A stretch of 64,000 nt of DNA from Mycolicibacterium sp. CBMA 247. Its GTDB lineage: Bacteria > Actinomycetota > Actinomycetes > Mycobacteriales > Mycobacteriaceae. The notes under the pieces are model-generated. The model saw only the letters and a list, made by a program, of their open reading frames with translations. It made no database searches and had not been told where the DNA came from. Positions within the stretch are counted from its first letter, which is position 1. Each line of letters begins with the position of its first letter. Positions 1 through 9,079 of this stretch are shown piece by piece. The position numbers were made by a program, and so were the translations under genes. The stretch covers positions 1,922,001 through 1,986,000 of the forward strand of contig NZ_VTGX01000001.1 of assembly GCF_009729095.1 (NCBI RefSeq). Reading direction: 5' to 3'.

Positions 1-324
1 AACGGCGGTCTCGGCATCGCGGTGACCAAGAGTTGGGGCATGATCGACAACCGCACGATCTCGGCGGTCACCCCCGTCGACGAGTCCACCTCCGATGTGC
101 GCTTCATGGTCTACATCGGCCGAACCCCCGGCAAGGACACCCCGCGAGCTGCGGCCAGGGCCGCGGAGTTCGGCGACGAGGTGATCCGCCAGTTCACCCA
201 GGACATCCACATCTGGTCACACCAGCGCTACTCCGATCCCCCGGCGCTGGCCACCGCCGAATACGAGGGCTTCACCGCAATCCGCAAGTGGGCCATGCAG
301 TTCTATCCGGACGAGAAGAGTTGA
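1..324 (+). CDS. Rieske-type ring-hydroxylating oxygenase, C-terminal part (partial)
   Basis: The open frame runs in from the window edge and stops with TGA at 322-324, so only the last 107 residues are visible. The tail, with FGDEVIRQFTQDIHIWSHQRY followed by a Tyr/Trp-rich end, resembles the C-terminal catalytic domain of KshA-like Rieske oxygenases that hydroxylate steroids or aromatic compounds. The Rieske [2Fe-2S] and mononuclear iron ligands lie outside the window, so neither activity nor substrate can be judged. The next gene starts within 6 bp, suggesting cotranscription. The family call is from similarity of this tail only. Confidence 0.6.
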   Translation, partial: NGGLGIAVTKSWGMIDNRTISAVTPVDESTSDVRFMVYIGRTPGKDTPRAAARAAEFGDEVIRQFTQDIHIWSHQRYSDPPALATAEYEGFTAIRKWAMQFYPDEKS

Positions 325-329
325 ACACC

Positions 330-1409
330 GTGACATCCAAGATCCGTGTCTTCCAGGTGGCTACCGGCAACGTCGGCACCGAGATGATCAAACGCATCGG
401 CAAGCGTCCCGACCTCGAACTTGTCGGATTGCATTGCTACACACCGGAAAAGGTGGGCCGCGATGCCGGTGAGATCGCCGGCATCGATCCGACCGGGGTG
501 ATCGCCACCGGCTCGATCGACGACATCATCGCCGCCAAGCCCGACGTGCTCACCTTCCACGGCGTGTTTCCCGACGAGGATCTCTACGTGAAAGTCCTTG
601 AGGCCGGGATCAACATCGTCACCACCGCGGACTGGATCACCGGTTGGCACCGCGACACCAACCACCCGCACCCCTCCGGCAAGCCGGTATCGCAGCTGCT
701 GGCCGAGGCGTGCGCCAAAGGCGGGTCGACCTTCTACGGCACCGGGATGAACCCGGGCGTCAACCAGATCCTGGGCGTGGTGTGCTCGGCCGACGTCGCC
801 GAGATCGAGAACGTCACCACCATCGAATCCGTCGACGTGTCATGCCATCACAGCAAGGACACCTGGATCGAGGTGGGCTACGGCCTGCCGGTCGACGATC
901 CGTCGATCCCGGGCAAGTTGGAGAAGTACACCAGGGTTTTCGCCGACAGTGTGCTGTTGATGGCCGACTGCTTCGGGTTGGAGCTCGACGAGGTCAAGTT
1001 CACCTACGAACTCGGCGCCTGCACAAAGGATGTCAACCTGGGCTGGTACACGCTGCCCAAGGGATCGCTGGGCGGCAACTACATCAAGTACCAGGGCATG
1101 GTCGACGGCGTGCCGCGCGTCGAGACCCATCTGGAATGGCAGATGACCCCGCACACCGACCCGAGCTGGGATATCAAGGGCTGCTACATCACCCAGATCA
1201 AGGGTGATCCGTGCGTCTACAACAAGCACATGATCTTCCCGAAACCCGGTGTGGACCTGTCCGATCCGGATTCATTCGCCTCGATCGGCATGACCGTGAC
1301 CGGGCTGCCCGCACTGAATGCCATCGCCTCAGTGGTCAAGGCACCGCCCGGGTTGCTGACGAGTGCCGACGTGCCGCTGCGCGGATTCGCCGGCCGCTTC
1401 AACATCTAG
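330..1409 (+). CDS. DapB-like NAD(P)-dependent oxidoreductase
   Basis: Predicted 359-residue cytosolic oxidoreductase with an N-terminal Rossmann fold (VFQVATGNVGTEMIKRI, a GxxG dinucleotide loop at about residues 8-20). It belongs to the dihydrodipicolinate-reductase-like / amine dehydrogenase-like family that is abundant in mycobacteria next to lipid and steroid catabolic genes. The GTG at 330 is preferred because it puts the Rossmann strand right at the N-terminus. A TTG at 321 overlapping the upstream stop is the alternative, and the much longer frame from 33 reads through the previous gene. It probably shares a transcript with the Rieske oxygenase. The substrate is unknown; true lysine-biosynthetic DapB is less likely given this context. 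Confidence 0.7.
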   Translation: MTSKIRVFQVATGNVGTEMIKRIGKRPDLELVGLHCYTPEKVGRDAGEIAGIDPTGVIATGSIDDIIAAKPDVLTFHGVFPDEDLYVKVLEAGINIVTTADWITGWHRDTNHPHPSGKPVSQLLAEACAKGGSTFYGTGMNPGVNQILGVVCSADVAEIENVTTIESVDVSCHHSKDTWIEVGYGLPVDDPSIPGKLEKYTRVFADSVLLMADCFGLELDEVKFTYELGACTKDVNLGWYTLPKGSLGGNYIKYQGMVDGVPRVETHLEWQMTPHTDPSWDIKGCYITQIKGDPCVYNKHMIFPKPGVDLSDPDSFASIGMTVTGLPALNAIASVVKAPPGLLTSADVPLRGFAGRFNI

Positions 1410-1414
1410 CATTC

Positions 1415-1482
1415 CTGGCGCGAGCAGACGCAAAAGTGCCCAATTCCGATGGGAAAAGGGCACTTTTGCGTCTGTTCGCCAG
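1415..1482. terminator. Bidirectional hairpin between convergent genes
   Basis: An almost perfect inverted repeat sits between the stop codons of the oxidoreductase (+) and clpB (-). The left arm 1415-1441 (CTGGCGCGAGCAGACGCAAA and on to GTGCCC) pairs with 1458-1482. Both arms carry short A/T runs, so it can work as an intrinsic terminator in either direction. Its core (ACTTTTGCG) recurs in the hairpin at 41028-41097. Confidence 0.7.
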
Positions 1483-1488
1483 GCTAGA

Positions 1489-4035
1489 TCAGCCGAGGAT
1501 CAGGCCTTCGCCGTCGGCGGTGACGTTGACCGACACCACGTCGCCGTCGTGCACCTGCCCGGCCAGCAGCATCTTGGCCAGCTGGTCGCCGATGGCCTGC
1601 TGCACCAGGCGGCGCAGCGGGCGGGCACCGTAGAGCGGGTCGAAACCACGCTCGGCCAACCACTGCTTGGCCTCCAGCGACACCTCGAGGGTGAGTCGGC
1701 GCTGAGCCAGCCGCTTCTGCAGCTGAGCCAACTGGATGTCGACGATCGACACCAGTTCCTCGGGGTTCAGCGCGTCGAACAGGATCACGTCGTCCAGCCG
1801 GTTGATGAACTCGGGCTTGAACGCCGCCCTCACCGCCGCCATCACCTGCTCCTCGGTGCCGCCGGCACCCAGGTTGGAGGTCAGGATCAGGATGGTGTTG
1901 CGGAAGTCGACCGTGCGGCCCTGACCGTCGGTCAACCGGCCCTCGTCGAGAACCTGCAGCAGCACGTCGAACACGTCCGGGTGCGCCTTCTCGATCTCGT
2001 CGAAGAGCACCACCGTGTACGGACGGCGCCGCACCGCCTCGGTCAGCTGACCGCCCTGGTCGTAGCCGATGTAGCCAGGAGGCGCACCGACCAGCCGAGC
2101 CACCGAGTGCTTCTCGCCGTACTCGCTCATGTCGATGCGGACCATGGCGCGCTCGTCGTCGAACAGGAACTCCGCCAAGGCTTTTGCCAGTTCGGTCTTA
2201 CCGACACCGGTCGGGCCAAGGAACATGAACGAACCCGTCGGCCGGTTGGGGTCGGCCACCCCGGCCCGACTGCGGCGCACCGCATCGGAAACCGCAGTGA
2301 CGGCGGCCTTCTGGCCGATGACGCGCTTGCCCAGCTCCTCCTCCATGCGCAGCAGCTTGGCGGTCTCGCCCTCGAGCATCCGCCCAGCCGGAATACCGGT
2401 CCACGCCTCGACCACATCAGCGATGTCGTCGGGGCCGACCTCTTCCTTGAGCATGACGTTCTCACGGGCCTCGGCCACCGGCAGTGCGGCGTCTAGCTTC
2501 TTCTCGACCTCGGGGATACGTCCGTAGCGCAGCTCGGCGGCCTTGGCGAGGTCGCCGTCGCGCTCGGCCCGGTCGGCCTCGCCGCGCAGCGTGTCCAGCT
2601 GTTCTTTGAACTCGCGGACGATGTCGATGGCGCCCTTCTCGTTCTGCCACCTCGTGGTCAGCTCCGCGAGTTTCTCCTTGTAGTCGGCCAATTCGGCGCG
2701 CAGCTTCTCCAGCCGCTCCTTGGAGGCGTCGTCCTCCTCTTTCTCCAGCGCCATCTCTTCGATCTCGAGGCGTCGGACCAACCGCTCGACCTCGTCGATC
2801 TCGACCGGCCGGGAGTCGATCTCCATGCGCAACCGGGATGCGGCCTCGTCGACGAGGTCGATGGCCTTGTCCGGCAGGAAGCGCGCGGTGATGTAGCGGT
2901 CGGACAGCGTCGCCGCCGCGACCAGCGCGGAGTCGGTGATGCGCACGCCGTGGTGCACCTCGTAGCGGTCCTTGAGTCCGCGCAGGATGCCGACGGTGTC
3001 CTCGACGGACGGCTCACCGACCAGCACCTGCTGGAAGCGGCGTTCCAGCGCGGCGTCCTTCTCGATGTACTTGCGGTACTCGTCGAGGGTGGTCGCGCCG
3101 ACCAGCCGCAGCTCACCGCGGGCCAGCATGGGCTTGATCATGTTGCCGGCATCCATCGCGGATTCACCGGTCGCACCGGCGCCGACGATGGTGTGCAGCT
3201 CGTCGATGAACGTGATGACCTGTCCGGCCGAGTTCTTGATGTCATCGAGGACGGCCTTGAGGCGTTCCTCGAACTCACCGCGATACTTGGCGCCGGCCAC
3301 CATCGAGCCCAGATCCAGGCTGATGACGGTCTTGTCCCGCAGGCTTTCGGGCACGTCGCCGGCCACGATGCGCTGGGCCAGGCCCTCCACGATCGCGGTC
3401 TTGCCGACACCGGGCTCGCCGATGAGCACGGGGTTGTTCTTGGTGCGACGGCTCAGCACCTGCACGACGCGACGAATCTCGTTGTCGCGCCCGATAACCG
3501 GGTCGAGTTTGCCTTCCCGGGCGGCCGCGGTCAGGTCGGTGGAGTACTTCTCCAACGCCTGGTAGCTGCCCTCGGGGTCGGCACTGGTGACCCGCGCACT
3601 GCCACGCACCTTGGTGAACGCGTCCCGCAGCGCCTGCGGGGACGCGCCATGTCCGGTGAGCAGCTTGGCTACTTCGGAGTCGCCGGTGGCCAAGCCGACC
3701 ATCAAATGTTCGGTGGAGACGTATTCGTCGTCCATCTCGGTGGCCAGGTTCTGGGCCGTGGTGATCGCGGCCAGCGACTCACGGCTCAGCTGGGGTTGGC
3801 TGCTGGCGCCGCTGGCGCTGGGCAGGTGGTCGAGCAACCGCTGCGCTTCGGTCCGGATCGTCGCGGGGTCCACGCCGACGGCCTCCAGCAGGGGTGCGGC
3901 AATGCCCTCATTCTGGGTGAGCAGCGCCATCAACAGATGCGCGGGCCGGATCTCCGGGTTGCCTGCGGAGCTGGCCGCCTGCAACGCTGAGGTCAGCGCC
4001 GCCTGAGTCTTGGTCGTCGGGTTGAACGAGTCCAC
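1489..4035 (-). CDS. clpB: ATP-dependent disaggregase ClpB
   Basis: Full-length Hsp100 disaggregase (848 residues, usual length). In order it has the N-terminal Clp repeat domain (about 1-150), AAA-1 with Walker A GEPGVGKT and Walker B FIDELH, the long coiled-coil middle domain (about 400-530, rich in Glu/Lys/Arg), and AAA-2 with Walker A GPTGVGKT and Walker [13 protein letters not shown]. It extracts polypeptides from aggregates together with the DnaK system encoded 10 kb away. The GTG start at 4035 follows a strong GGGAGG ribosome-binding site. A HAIR operator lies 57 bp upstream, so HspR repression is expected, as known for mycobacterial clpB. A TTGACT -35-like box lies just after the operator. 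Confidence 0.98.
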   Translation of the reverse strand: MDSFNPTTKTQAALTSALQAASSAGNPEIRPAHLLMALLTQNEGIAAPLLEAVGVDPATIRTEAQRLLDHLPSASGASSQPQLSRESLAAITTAQNLATEMDDEYVSTEHLMVGLATGDSEVAKLLTGHGASPQALRDAFTKVRGSARVTSADPEGSYQALEKYSTDLTAAAREGKLDPVIGRDNEIRRVVQVLSRRTKNNPVLIGEPGVGKTAIVEGLAQRIVAGDVPESLRDKTVISLDLGSMVAGAKYRGEFEERLKAVLDDIKNSAGQVITFIDELHTIVGAGATGESAMDAGNMIKPMLARGELRLVGATTLDEYRKYIEKDAALERRFQQVLVGEPSVEDTVGILRGLKDRYEVHHGVRITDSALVAAATLSDRYITARFLPDKAIDLVDEAASRLRMEIDSRPVEIDEVERLVRRLEIEEMALEKEEDDASKERLEKLRAELADYKEKLAELTTRWQNEKGAIDIVREFKEQLDTLRGEADRAERDGDLAKAAELRYGRIPEVEKKLDAALPVAEARENVMLKEEVGPDDIADVVEAWTGIPAGRMLEGETAKLLRMEEELGKRVIGQKAAVTAVSDAVRRSRAGVADPNRPTGSFMFLGPTGVGKTELAKALAEFLFDDERAMVRIDMSEYGEKHSVARLVGAPPGYIGYDQGGQLTEAVRRRPYTVVLFDEIEKAHPDVFDVLLQVLDEGRLTDGQGRTVDFRNTILILTSNLGAGGTEEQVMAAVRAAFKPEFINRLDDVILFDALNPEELVSIVDIQLAQLQKRLAQRRLTLEVSLEAKQWLAERGFDPLYGARPLRRLVQQAIGDQLAKMLLAGQVHDGDVVSVNVTADGEGLILG

Positions 4036-4091
4036 GACACCTCCCTTTTTCGATAGAGAAAATGCTTGTCGTGATGTTCAACGTAGTCAAG

Positions 4092-4112
4092 GTTGAGTCT
4101 GTTCCGCTCAAC
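4092..4112 (-). promoter_or_regulatory. HAIR operator (HspR-binding inverted repeat) upstream of clpB
   Basis: GTTGAGT-N7-GCTCAAC matches the HspR-associated inverted repeat consensus CTTGAGT-N7-ACTCAAG, with one substitution at each outer position and a matching change inside the right arm. It lies immediately upstream of a TTGACT -35-like box (minus strand, 4090-4085) for clpB. HspR is encoded at 13112-13501. Confidence 0.85.
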
Positions 4113-4143
4113 TTTAAAAATCTTTTCCGGGCAGGTCCAGGCG

Positions 4144-4923
4144 CTACTGCTCCCACTTCGGACGTGACATCCAAAACCCGGCGCTGTCCATGACGCCGCC
4201 CCGATCTTCCATCCGGTCATAGAAATAGTGAGCGAACAGGGTAGTGAACATCAGCGTGGGCAGCGGATGGGCAGCCGCCTGCGGACAATCCAGCTGGTAT
4301 TCGAATCGATTCTGCTGCGGAGCGGGATTCCGCCGCCGCCGAGTCAGCGTCGCGATCACCGCACCTGCGGAGTCGTGGATCTGCTGTTGAACCACGTCGA
4401 GCCGGTCGAGCGGGTTGATGTAGAACTCCGTCTTCGCAAGACAGTGCTGACCGCCTTCCAGCCGCACCGCCAAGCGCGCGCTGCGGACCCTTCGCCAGTA
4501 GGAACTGGCCTGGACGAGTCGACCAAGTTCGCCGTGTTGCGGGTCGGTTACCCGGATCTGCTGGTCAGCCCTCCCACCGGTGCGCGTGATGAACAACATC
4601 GGACTACCTGACGGCGCTCTGACTTCGAACTCAACTACTCGAGTATCCCTACCGATGAATCCTGGTGCGCGCGTGAGCGGCTGAATGATGGCAAGTTGAC
4701 GACCTTCCCTGTCATCCACTGAGCACACGATGTCGCCGGCGCGAGCGCCGGGCATTTCCCGCAGAAATAACGCCCGCTGTCCTAGTGGGTAACCGAACGA
4801 AGACAGCGGCGCGGTGGCTACTTCGCTGGTCCACTGTCGGCCATCGAAATATCGAACCTGACTGGGGTGCCAGGGGTCGGTGAACCATCCAGACGCCACA
4901 GCCGGTGGCGTTCCATCCGTAAT
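4144..4923 (-). CDS. DUF2510 / scramblase-like (LURP-one fold) protein, copy 1
   Basis: The N-terminus holds a DUF2510 module (GWFTDPWHPSQVRYFDGRQWT). A roughly 190-residue domain follows, with alternating beta-strand patterns resembling phospholipid-scramblase / LURP-one (tubby-like) proteins. The C-terminal helix ends in FAHYFYDRMED. It is paralogous to the genes at 6990 and 9080, which share the SGYPFGE-type linker and the terminal FAHxxYDR motif. No canonical start lies close to DUF2510. The AUU at 4923 sits 8 nt after GGGAAGG and gives 259 residues, matching the paralogues. An ATG at 4977 would add 18 residues and lacks this spacing. It is divergent from the EspH-like gene at 5051. The function is unknown, but association with membrane lipid or the ESX apparatus is a reasonable inference. 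Confidence 0.72.
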   Translation of the reverse strand: MTDGTPPAVASGWFTDPWHPSQVRYFDGRQWTSEVATAPLSSFGYPLGQRALFLREMPGARAGDIVCSVDDREGRQLAIIQPLTRAPGFIGRDTRVVEFEVRAPSGSPMLFITRTGGRADQQIRVTDPQHGELGRLVQASSYWRRVRSARLAVRLEGGQHCLAKTEFYINPLDRLDVVQQQIHDSAGAVIATLTRRRRNPAPQQNRFEYQLDCPQAAAHPLPTLMFTTLFAHYFYDRMEDRGGVMDSAGFWMSRPKWEQ

Positions 4924-4982
4924 GACTGAATCCTTCCCACGACGGTGTAGTCGCAAAGCTCCGCCCACCGTAGCCATGGACT

Positions 4983-5099
4983 ATGTCGAAATTGGTGTGC
5001 AGCGCCGCGGCAGCGGCCGCCGCGAGGGTGGCCGAAGCACGCAGGAAGGCGTGCATCGCGATGCAGACCATGTCGCAAGCTCACGAGGCGAATCTGATG
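4983..5099 (+). pseudogene. Possible EspC-like remnant upstream of espH-like copy 1
   Basis: The frame from the ATG at 4983 reads KLVCSAAAAAAARVAEARRK and then AC...QAHEAN. This resembles the central helix of the EspC-like protein at 7957 (MVCTSANMAVAMAEQARAAA then C). It lies directly upstream of an EspH-like gene, as EspC does in the second copy. It has no N-terminal half, a TAG precedes it in frame, and it overlaps the start of the EspH-like gene. It is therefore a decayed fragment at best, and chance similarity of an Ala-rich frame is possible. Confidence 0.2.
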
Positions 5100-5530
5100 A
5101 CACCGGCCTCGACGCGCTCGACTACCAGTTTCAGGACTCCGGTTCTGATGACGATCACGTCGGGGGCAACGCCGAGGCCACGCTCGGCGCCGATTCCGTC
5201 CCGGACCTGCTTTTTCCCGTAACTAATGCGGCGGGCACCGTCACCGTCACCGCGTTGCTCAACGGCTGCGTGCACAGGGTCGACCTGTCGCCACAATTGT
5301 CGGCCATGACCGAAGCCGAAGTCGCGGCAGAGGTCTTGGCTGTAGCCAATGTGGCGGCCACAAAGGCACGTTCCGGCCAATATGAGCTTGTTTCTGGCCT
5401 ACTGCGAATTCAGGGTCAGGATCCGGACTCCATCCGGGAACTCGTTGAGCAACAGATGAATCTACCGACGCCCGACGACGCGGTAGCCGCCGAAGCATCG
5501 CTCGCAACTCGACACCTACGCCCCAACTAG
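5051..5530 (+). CDS. EspH-like ESX secretion-associated protein (DUF2694), copy 1
   Basis: This 159-residue acidic protein has an N-terminal DDTGLDALDYQF motif, an Asp/Glu-rich linker and a conserved globular part (GTVTVTALLNGCVHRVDLSP and onward). The C-terminus is LPTPDDAVAAEASLATRHL. The layout matches mycobacterial EspH (Rv3867; DUF2694), described as a chaperone for the ESX-1 substrate pair EspE/EspF. The GTG at 5051 follows AGGAAGG and puts DDTG about 15 residues in, as in the paralogue at 8375. The frame extends further upstream without similarity. No ESX core genes are in the window, so any partner apparatus is encoded elsewhere. Confidence 0.7.
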   Translation: MHRDADHVASSRGESDDTGLDALDYQFQDSGSDDDHVGGNAEATLGADSVPDLLFPVTNAAGTVTVTALLNGCVHRVDLSPQLSAMTEAEVAAEVLAVANVAATKARSGQYELVSGLLRIQGQDPDSIRELVEQQMNLPTPDDAVAAEASLATRHLRPN

Positions 5531-5574
5531 TGACCGGTGACAGCCGGACACCACGGATTGTTATGTTCTGCTCC

Positions 5575-6243
5575 ATGACGGAAAGCTGGGGTTCGGTCTT
5601 TACCGAACTCATCCCGCTGGCATTGGTGGTGGCTCTGTCACCGCTGTCCATCATTCCGGCGGTGCTGGTACTGCACACGCCCCGCCCGCGACCGGCCGGT
5701 CTGGCGTTCCTCGCCGGATGGTTTGCCGGCCTGGCTGTGCTTACCGCCATCTTCGTCGTTGTCTCCGGATTGCTGGGCGGGCTGAACGAAGCGCCGACAT
5801 GGGCGTCGTGGCTACGCATCGTGGTGGGCGCGGCGCTGATCATCTTCGGTGGCTACCGCTTCCTCACTCGGGCACAGTCCGAGCACAGCCCCCGCTGGAT
5901 GGCCAGCCTGAGCAAGCTCACGCCGGTCCGGGCAGGAGCCGCCGGAGCGGTGCTCACCGTGGCGAATCCCAAGGTGCTCTTCATCTGCGCGGCAGCAGGA
6001 TTGACCATCGGCAGCGCCGGCCTGGGCCAGCCTGGCGTCTGGGCTGCGGGGCTGTACTACGTGGTCGCCGCGGGATCGACGGTGGCCCTGCCGATCCTCG
6101 CCTACGCGGTGTCCGGCGAGCGCTTGGACCCCGCGCTGGTCCGGCTCAAGGACTGGATGGAGCGCCGACATGCCGTGTTGGTTGCCGCAATTCTCGTCGT
6201 GATCGGCCTTCTCGTGCTCTACAAGGGAATTCACGGCCTGTAG
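5575..6243 (+). CDS. GAP / Sap family integral membrane protein
   Basis: Predicted polytopic membrane protein of 222 residues with about six hydrophobic segments (LIPLALVVALSPLSIIPAVL, LAFLAGWFAGLAVL, the central TVANPKVLFICAAAGL motif, and a final LVAAILVVIGLLVLYKGI). The pattern fits the LysE-related GAP/Sap family. Its members help export glycopeptidolipids (Gap, M. smegmatis) or sulfolipid-1 (Sap, M. tuberculosis). ATG 5575 (MTESWGSVF) is preferred, with ATG 5563 and GTG 5530 (overlapping the previous stop) as alternatives. It sits between the two Esp/DUF2510 clusters on the same strand as its neighbours. The transported molecule cannot be inferred. Confidence 0.75.
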   Translation: MTESWGSVFTELIPLALVVALSPLSIIPAVLVLHTPRPRPAGLAFLAGWFAGLAVLTAIFVVVSGLLGGLNEAPTWASWLRIVVGAALIIFGGYRFLTRAQSEHSPRWMASLSKLTPVRAGAAGAVLTVANPKVLFICAAAGLTIGSAGLGQPGVWAAGLYYVVAAGSTVALPILAYAVSGERLDPALVRLKDWMERRHAVLVAAILVVIGLLVLYKGIHGL

Positions 6244-6281
6244 TAGTGCCGTTTCAATCTCGATCGGGCTACGGTGTGCGC

Positions 6282-6905
6282 ATGTCCGAATCCGGTTTCG
6301 GTGATTTCGAATTCGAGCGGAAGTTCTTTGTCCGCGAATTGCCCGCAGTGGCAGCATCGGATCCCACGCCTGCCCTCATCGTGCAGGCATATCTGTTCGC
6401 ATCCGACGGTTACGCCGTGCGGGTCCGGGTACAAGGGCCGGCGCCCGCTGAATTGGACGCCGCTCCAGCCGAGCTCGTGGAGGCATTGGGCGAGGAGTCG
6501 CTGGGGACCATGACCGCCAAAGGTCCTGCTGTCGGCGGCACCCGCTATGAGGCCGAACGCGAGCTCGATCCGATGGTCGCGGCGCAGATTGTGCGCCGAT
6601 CCGAATTTGTGGTCGCCAAGGTTCGGTACTCGGTATGGCTGGGTGAGGACGGCTGGATCATCGACCGGTTTCTGGGCGGCAATGCACCGCTACTGCTCTC
6701 CGAGGTCGAACGGGGCGGACCTGTGGTCAATCTGGCAATACCCTCGTTCTGCGTTTCCGAGGTGTCGGAGGACGACCGCTTCCGCAACGAATATCTGGCG
6801 CACCAGCCATTCGGCAAGTGGGCCGACGAGTATCGACTAGAACTCGACCGGCTCGGGCCTACCTTCGTCAACACCCTGGGACAGAATCAGTTCGAGAGCA
6901 ACTGA
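6282..6905 (+). CDS. CYTH domain protein (triphosphate tunnel metalloenzyme-like)
   Basis: This 207-residue protein begins with the CYTH signature ExExK (FEFERKF, residues E10, E12, K14). Later conserved basic/acidic positions follow (YAVRVRVQG, MTAKGP, RYEAEREL, VRYSVWLGEDGWIIDRF, LSEVER). CYTH proteins form an eight-stranded tunnel that hydrolyses inorganic triphosphate, thiamine triphosphate or related phosphates with a divalent metal. The key tunnel residues look intact, so catalytic activity is plausible, but the substrate is unknown. ATG 6282 follows 38 bp after the GAP-family gene, so the two may be cotranscribed. Confidence 0.78.
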   Translation: MSESGFGDFEFERKFFVRELPAVAASDPTPALIVQAYLFASDGYAVRVRVQGPAPAELDAAPAELVEALGEESLGTMTAKGPAVGGTRYEAERELDPMVAAQIVRRSEFVVAKVRYSVWLGEDGWIIDRFLGGNAPLLLSEVERGGPVVNLAIPSFCVSEVSEDDRFRNEYLAHQPFGKWADEYRLELDRLGPTFVNTLGQNQFESN

Positions 6906-6989
6906 GCGAACGGGTCGCCGCGAGATGGCATCGACCAACCTGGCGCAGCCGTGGGCGAATCTCCTTGGCAAATGTGAAGGGTCGGAACC

Positions 6990-7778
6990 ATCGACAACAA
7001 CGCTCCGCCGGCCGGGCCACCTGGTTGGTTCGCCGATCCCTGGAATACTGAGCAGCTCCGTTACTTTGACGGCAGGCAGTGGACCAACCACACCTCACCT
7101 GTCTCAGGCTCCACGCCGCCCGCGCCACAGCCCATACCGGCGGTGGAGCAATCCGGTTATCCGTTTGGGGAGAAAGCCCTGATCCTACGGGCCATCGCGA
7201 CCCAGCACGACGCCAGCATTATGTGCGGGGTAGAGAACTTGCGTGGCCAACAGATCGGATTGATCCGACCGACGACGGAAATCGGCTGGTTCACCCGAGG
7301 CGCCCAGGATATGACGTTCACCATGATTCGCCCAGACGGGGCGCCGTTGCTGTACTTCACCAGCTCTGGGGGATTCGGACCGACCATTCAGGTGCAGGAC
7401 CCCACTCGACAGGACTTGGGCCGTTTGCGACGAGGTGGTTCACGCTGGCGGGTTTACACGCTGACCATGGCGATGGAGTTCCACGGACAACGTCTCGGAC
7501 AGTCCAACGTGGGCACCACGATCATGCAAATGGACAAGATGGTTCATGAACCCATCTACGACGCGACCGGCGGACTGCTCGGCCACGTCGACCGCCAGCG
7601 GCACTTGAACACCGGATCGCGCAATCCGCATTACGACTACACCCTTGACTGCGCCGTGCCGACATCACATCCACTCCCCGCTCTGATGCTGACTATCGCT
7701 TTCGCGCACTACATGTACGACCGAATCCAGATGGGCGGCCCGCTCGGGGGACCGCGTTGGAAATCACCGAACAACTGA
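6990..7778 (+). CDS. DUF2510 / scramblase-like protein, copy 2 (AUC start)
   Basis: Paralogue of the genes at 4144 and 9080, 262 residues from AUC 6990. DUF2510 (GWFADPWNTEQLRYFDGRQWT) is followed by a SGYPFGEKAL linker, a scramblase/LURP-one-like beta domain and the C-terminal FAHYMYDRIQ. Between the upstream in-frame stop (6975-6977) and the end of DUF2510 there is no ATG, GTG or TTG. The first canonical start is GTG 7143, after the domain. An AUC lies exactly 8 nt after GAAGGG and gives an N-terminus aligned with the paralogues (short Ala/Pro-rich lead then GWF). Initiation at AUC is therefore inferred. The EspC-like gene follows 178 bp downstream. Confidence 0.72.
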   Translation: MDNNAPPAGPPGWFADPWNTEQLRYFDGRQWTNHTSPVSGSTPPAPQPIPAVEQSGYPFGEKALILRAIATQHDASIMCGVENLRGQQIGLIRPTTEIGWFTRGAQDMTFTMIRPDGAPLLYFTSSGGFGPTIQVQDPTRQDLGRLRRGGSRWRVYTLTMAMEFHGQRLGQSNVGTTIMQMDKMVHEPIYDATGGLLGHVDRQRHLNTGSRNPHYDYTLDCAVPTSHPLPALMLTIAFAHYMYDRIQMGGPLGGPRWKSPNN

Positions 7779-7823
7779 GCGGCTCACAAAATCGCCAAAG
7801 AACCCCGCCGTGGTGACGATCCG

Positions 7824-7836
7824 CCAAAATTGGTGC
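7824..7836 (+). promoter_or_regulatory. Shared motif CCAAAATTGGTGC upstream of the EspC-like gene
   Basis: Thirteen bases identical to 9968-9980, each upstream of an Esp gene (133 bp before the EspC-like ATG here). The core CCAA-NN-TTGG has dyad symmetry, as expected of an operator. A shorter relative (AAATTGGTG) lies at 4989-4998, upstream of the first EspH-like gene. The regulator is unknown. Confidence 0.4.
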
Positions 7837-7956
7837 ACAGACGCGCCTCAGTGGCCCATTAAGCTCGCCCGCAGACCGATGGCACCGCGGTCACGAACTC
7901 AATGCTTCCCAGAACCAAGTCACTGCTAACGACCGCTAATACACGAGGAGATCCAC

Positions 7957-8274
7957 ATGTCCGGCGAATTGCGGGTGATTACCTCACACGTGCTCGAACT
8001 TGCGGAGCGGCAGGGCATCGCCGCCGAACAGATTCTCGCGGCCGCCACAGCGGCCCATGGCGTCAGCACGTCGATGACGGTCAATCACGGCATGGTCTGC
8101 ACATCAGCGAACATGGCCGTCGCAATGGCCGAACAAGCACGTGCTGCCGCCTGCGCTGGTTTGAACTCGGTGTCGACCACCCTCTCGAGCAGACTGGGGC
8201 TCGCAGCGTCACGTTACGACCAAGCGGACACCCATGGAGCTGGCAAACTCAATAAAGAGATGCATCCACGCTGA
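7957..8274 (+). CDS. EspC-like type VII secretion target
   Basis: This 105-residue helical protein fits the EspC family (DUF2580 / type VII secretion target). It is predicted to be a helix-turn-helix with a short turn around NHGMVC (residues 43-48). The general ESX export signal YxxxD/E appears near the C-terminus as Y87-D-Q-A-D91. EspC (Rv3615c) is co-secreted with EspA through ESX-1, and EspF is its paralogue. A GAGGAG ribosome-binding site precedes ATG 7957. The EspH-like gene follows 100 bp downstream and an EspA/EspE-like gene lies at 10039, giving the substrate-pair-plus-chaperone set seen at ESX-1 but apparently without the secretion machinery. Confidence 0.75.
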   Translation: MSGELRVITSHVLELAERQGIAAEQILAAATAAHGVSTSMTVNHGMVCTSANMAVAMAEQARAAACAGLNSVSTTLSSRLGLAASRYDQADTHGAGKLNKEMHPR

Positions 8275-8374
8275 CACCACCGGCGATCGGCAACTTCATG
8301 AGCGGTAGCCTTCGGATCAAAGCCAACTGTCTCGGCTCACACCGGCCGTCGACCAGAATCGGGACTGCAGATAC

Positions 8375-8959
8375 GTGACGACACACGATCCAGACGACGA
8401 GTTTTTCCACTCCGACGACACAGGTTTGGACGCGCTCGACTTCGGCACACCCCAATTCGACGATGACGCATCCGGACTCGATGCCCTGCCGGATTACTCC
8501 GTAGGCGACGCCGACCACGAAACTAGCCTCGATGCTGTCGATGACTACACCGACGCCGAAGTCGAAGACGACGAGGACGACGGTTTCGGCGCCATCGACG
8601 CCGACGAGGCTACGGCGGACGAGCAGCAGGTCCCCGTGGTCCAGGCAATCAACCCTCCGGGCACCGTCGCTGTGACGGCCTATCTCGGCGGGTCAGTCGC
8701 CCATGTCGATCTGGATCCAAAAGTGACAACCTTGACCGAATCCCAACTGGCAGACGAGATCCGATTTGTGGCCGGCGTGGCAGCCAAGAAGGCGACCGCG
8801 GTGGTGCACGTCGGCGTCGTCAACATGATGGTCGAGCAGGGTATGGATCTCCAGGATGCCAGGAACTTCGTGGAAACCAACATGCCGTTCGCCACCCCGG
8901 AACAGGCCGGCGAGGCCGAACTCGCGCTCATCGCGCGGCACTCCGAGCAGTCGCAGTGA
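8375..8959 (+). CDS. EspH-like ESX secretion-associated protein (DUF2694), copy 2
   Basis: This 194-residue paralogue of the protein at 5051 carries the N-terminal HSDDTGLDALDFG motif, a long Asp/Glu-rich stretch (residues about 30-85) and the conserved GTVAVTAYLGGSVAHVDLDP domain. The C-terminus has MPFATPEQAGEAELALIARH. The architecture matches EspH (Rv3867), a cytosolic chaperone-type protein of ESX-1. The second GLDAL repeat (SGLDALPDYS) also occurs in EspH. The start is GTG 8375. It lies between the EspC-like gene and DUF2510 copy 3 on the same strand, so it is probably the chaperone for the local EspC/EspA-like substrates. Confidence 0.75.
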   Translation: MTTHDPDDEFFHSDDTGLDALDFGTPQFDDDASGLDALPDYSVGDADHETSLDAVDDYTDAEVEDDEDDGFGAIDADEATADEQQVPVVQAINPPGTVAVTAYLGGSVAHVDLDPKVTTLTESQLADEIRFVAGVAAKKATAVVHVGVVNMMVEQGMDLQDARNFVETNMPFATPEQAGEAELALIARHSEQSQ

Positions 8960-9079
8960 CCACCTACAGGCCCGGCGACCGCAGCTCGGGTGGATCGGCG
9001 TTCGCATCTGCTTCACCGACAATGTGAGTCATCCGCCGGTGTAGGCGATTCGCCCGGCTTGGCATATCAGGGGATCATC

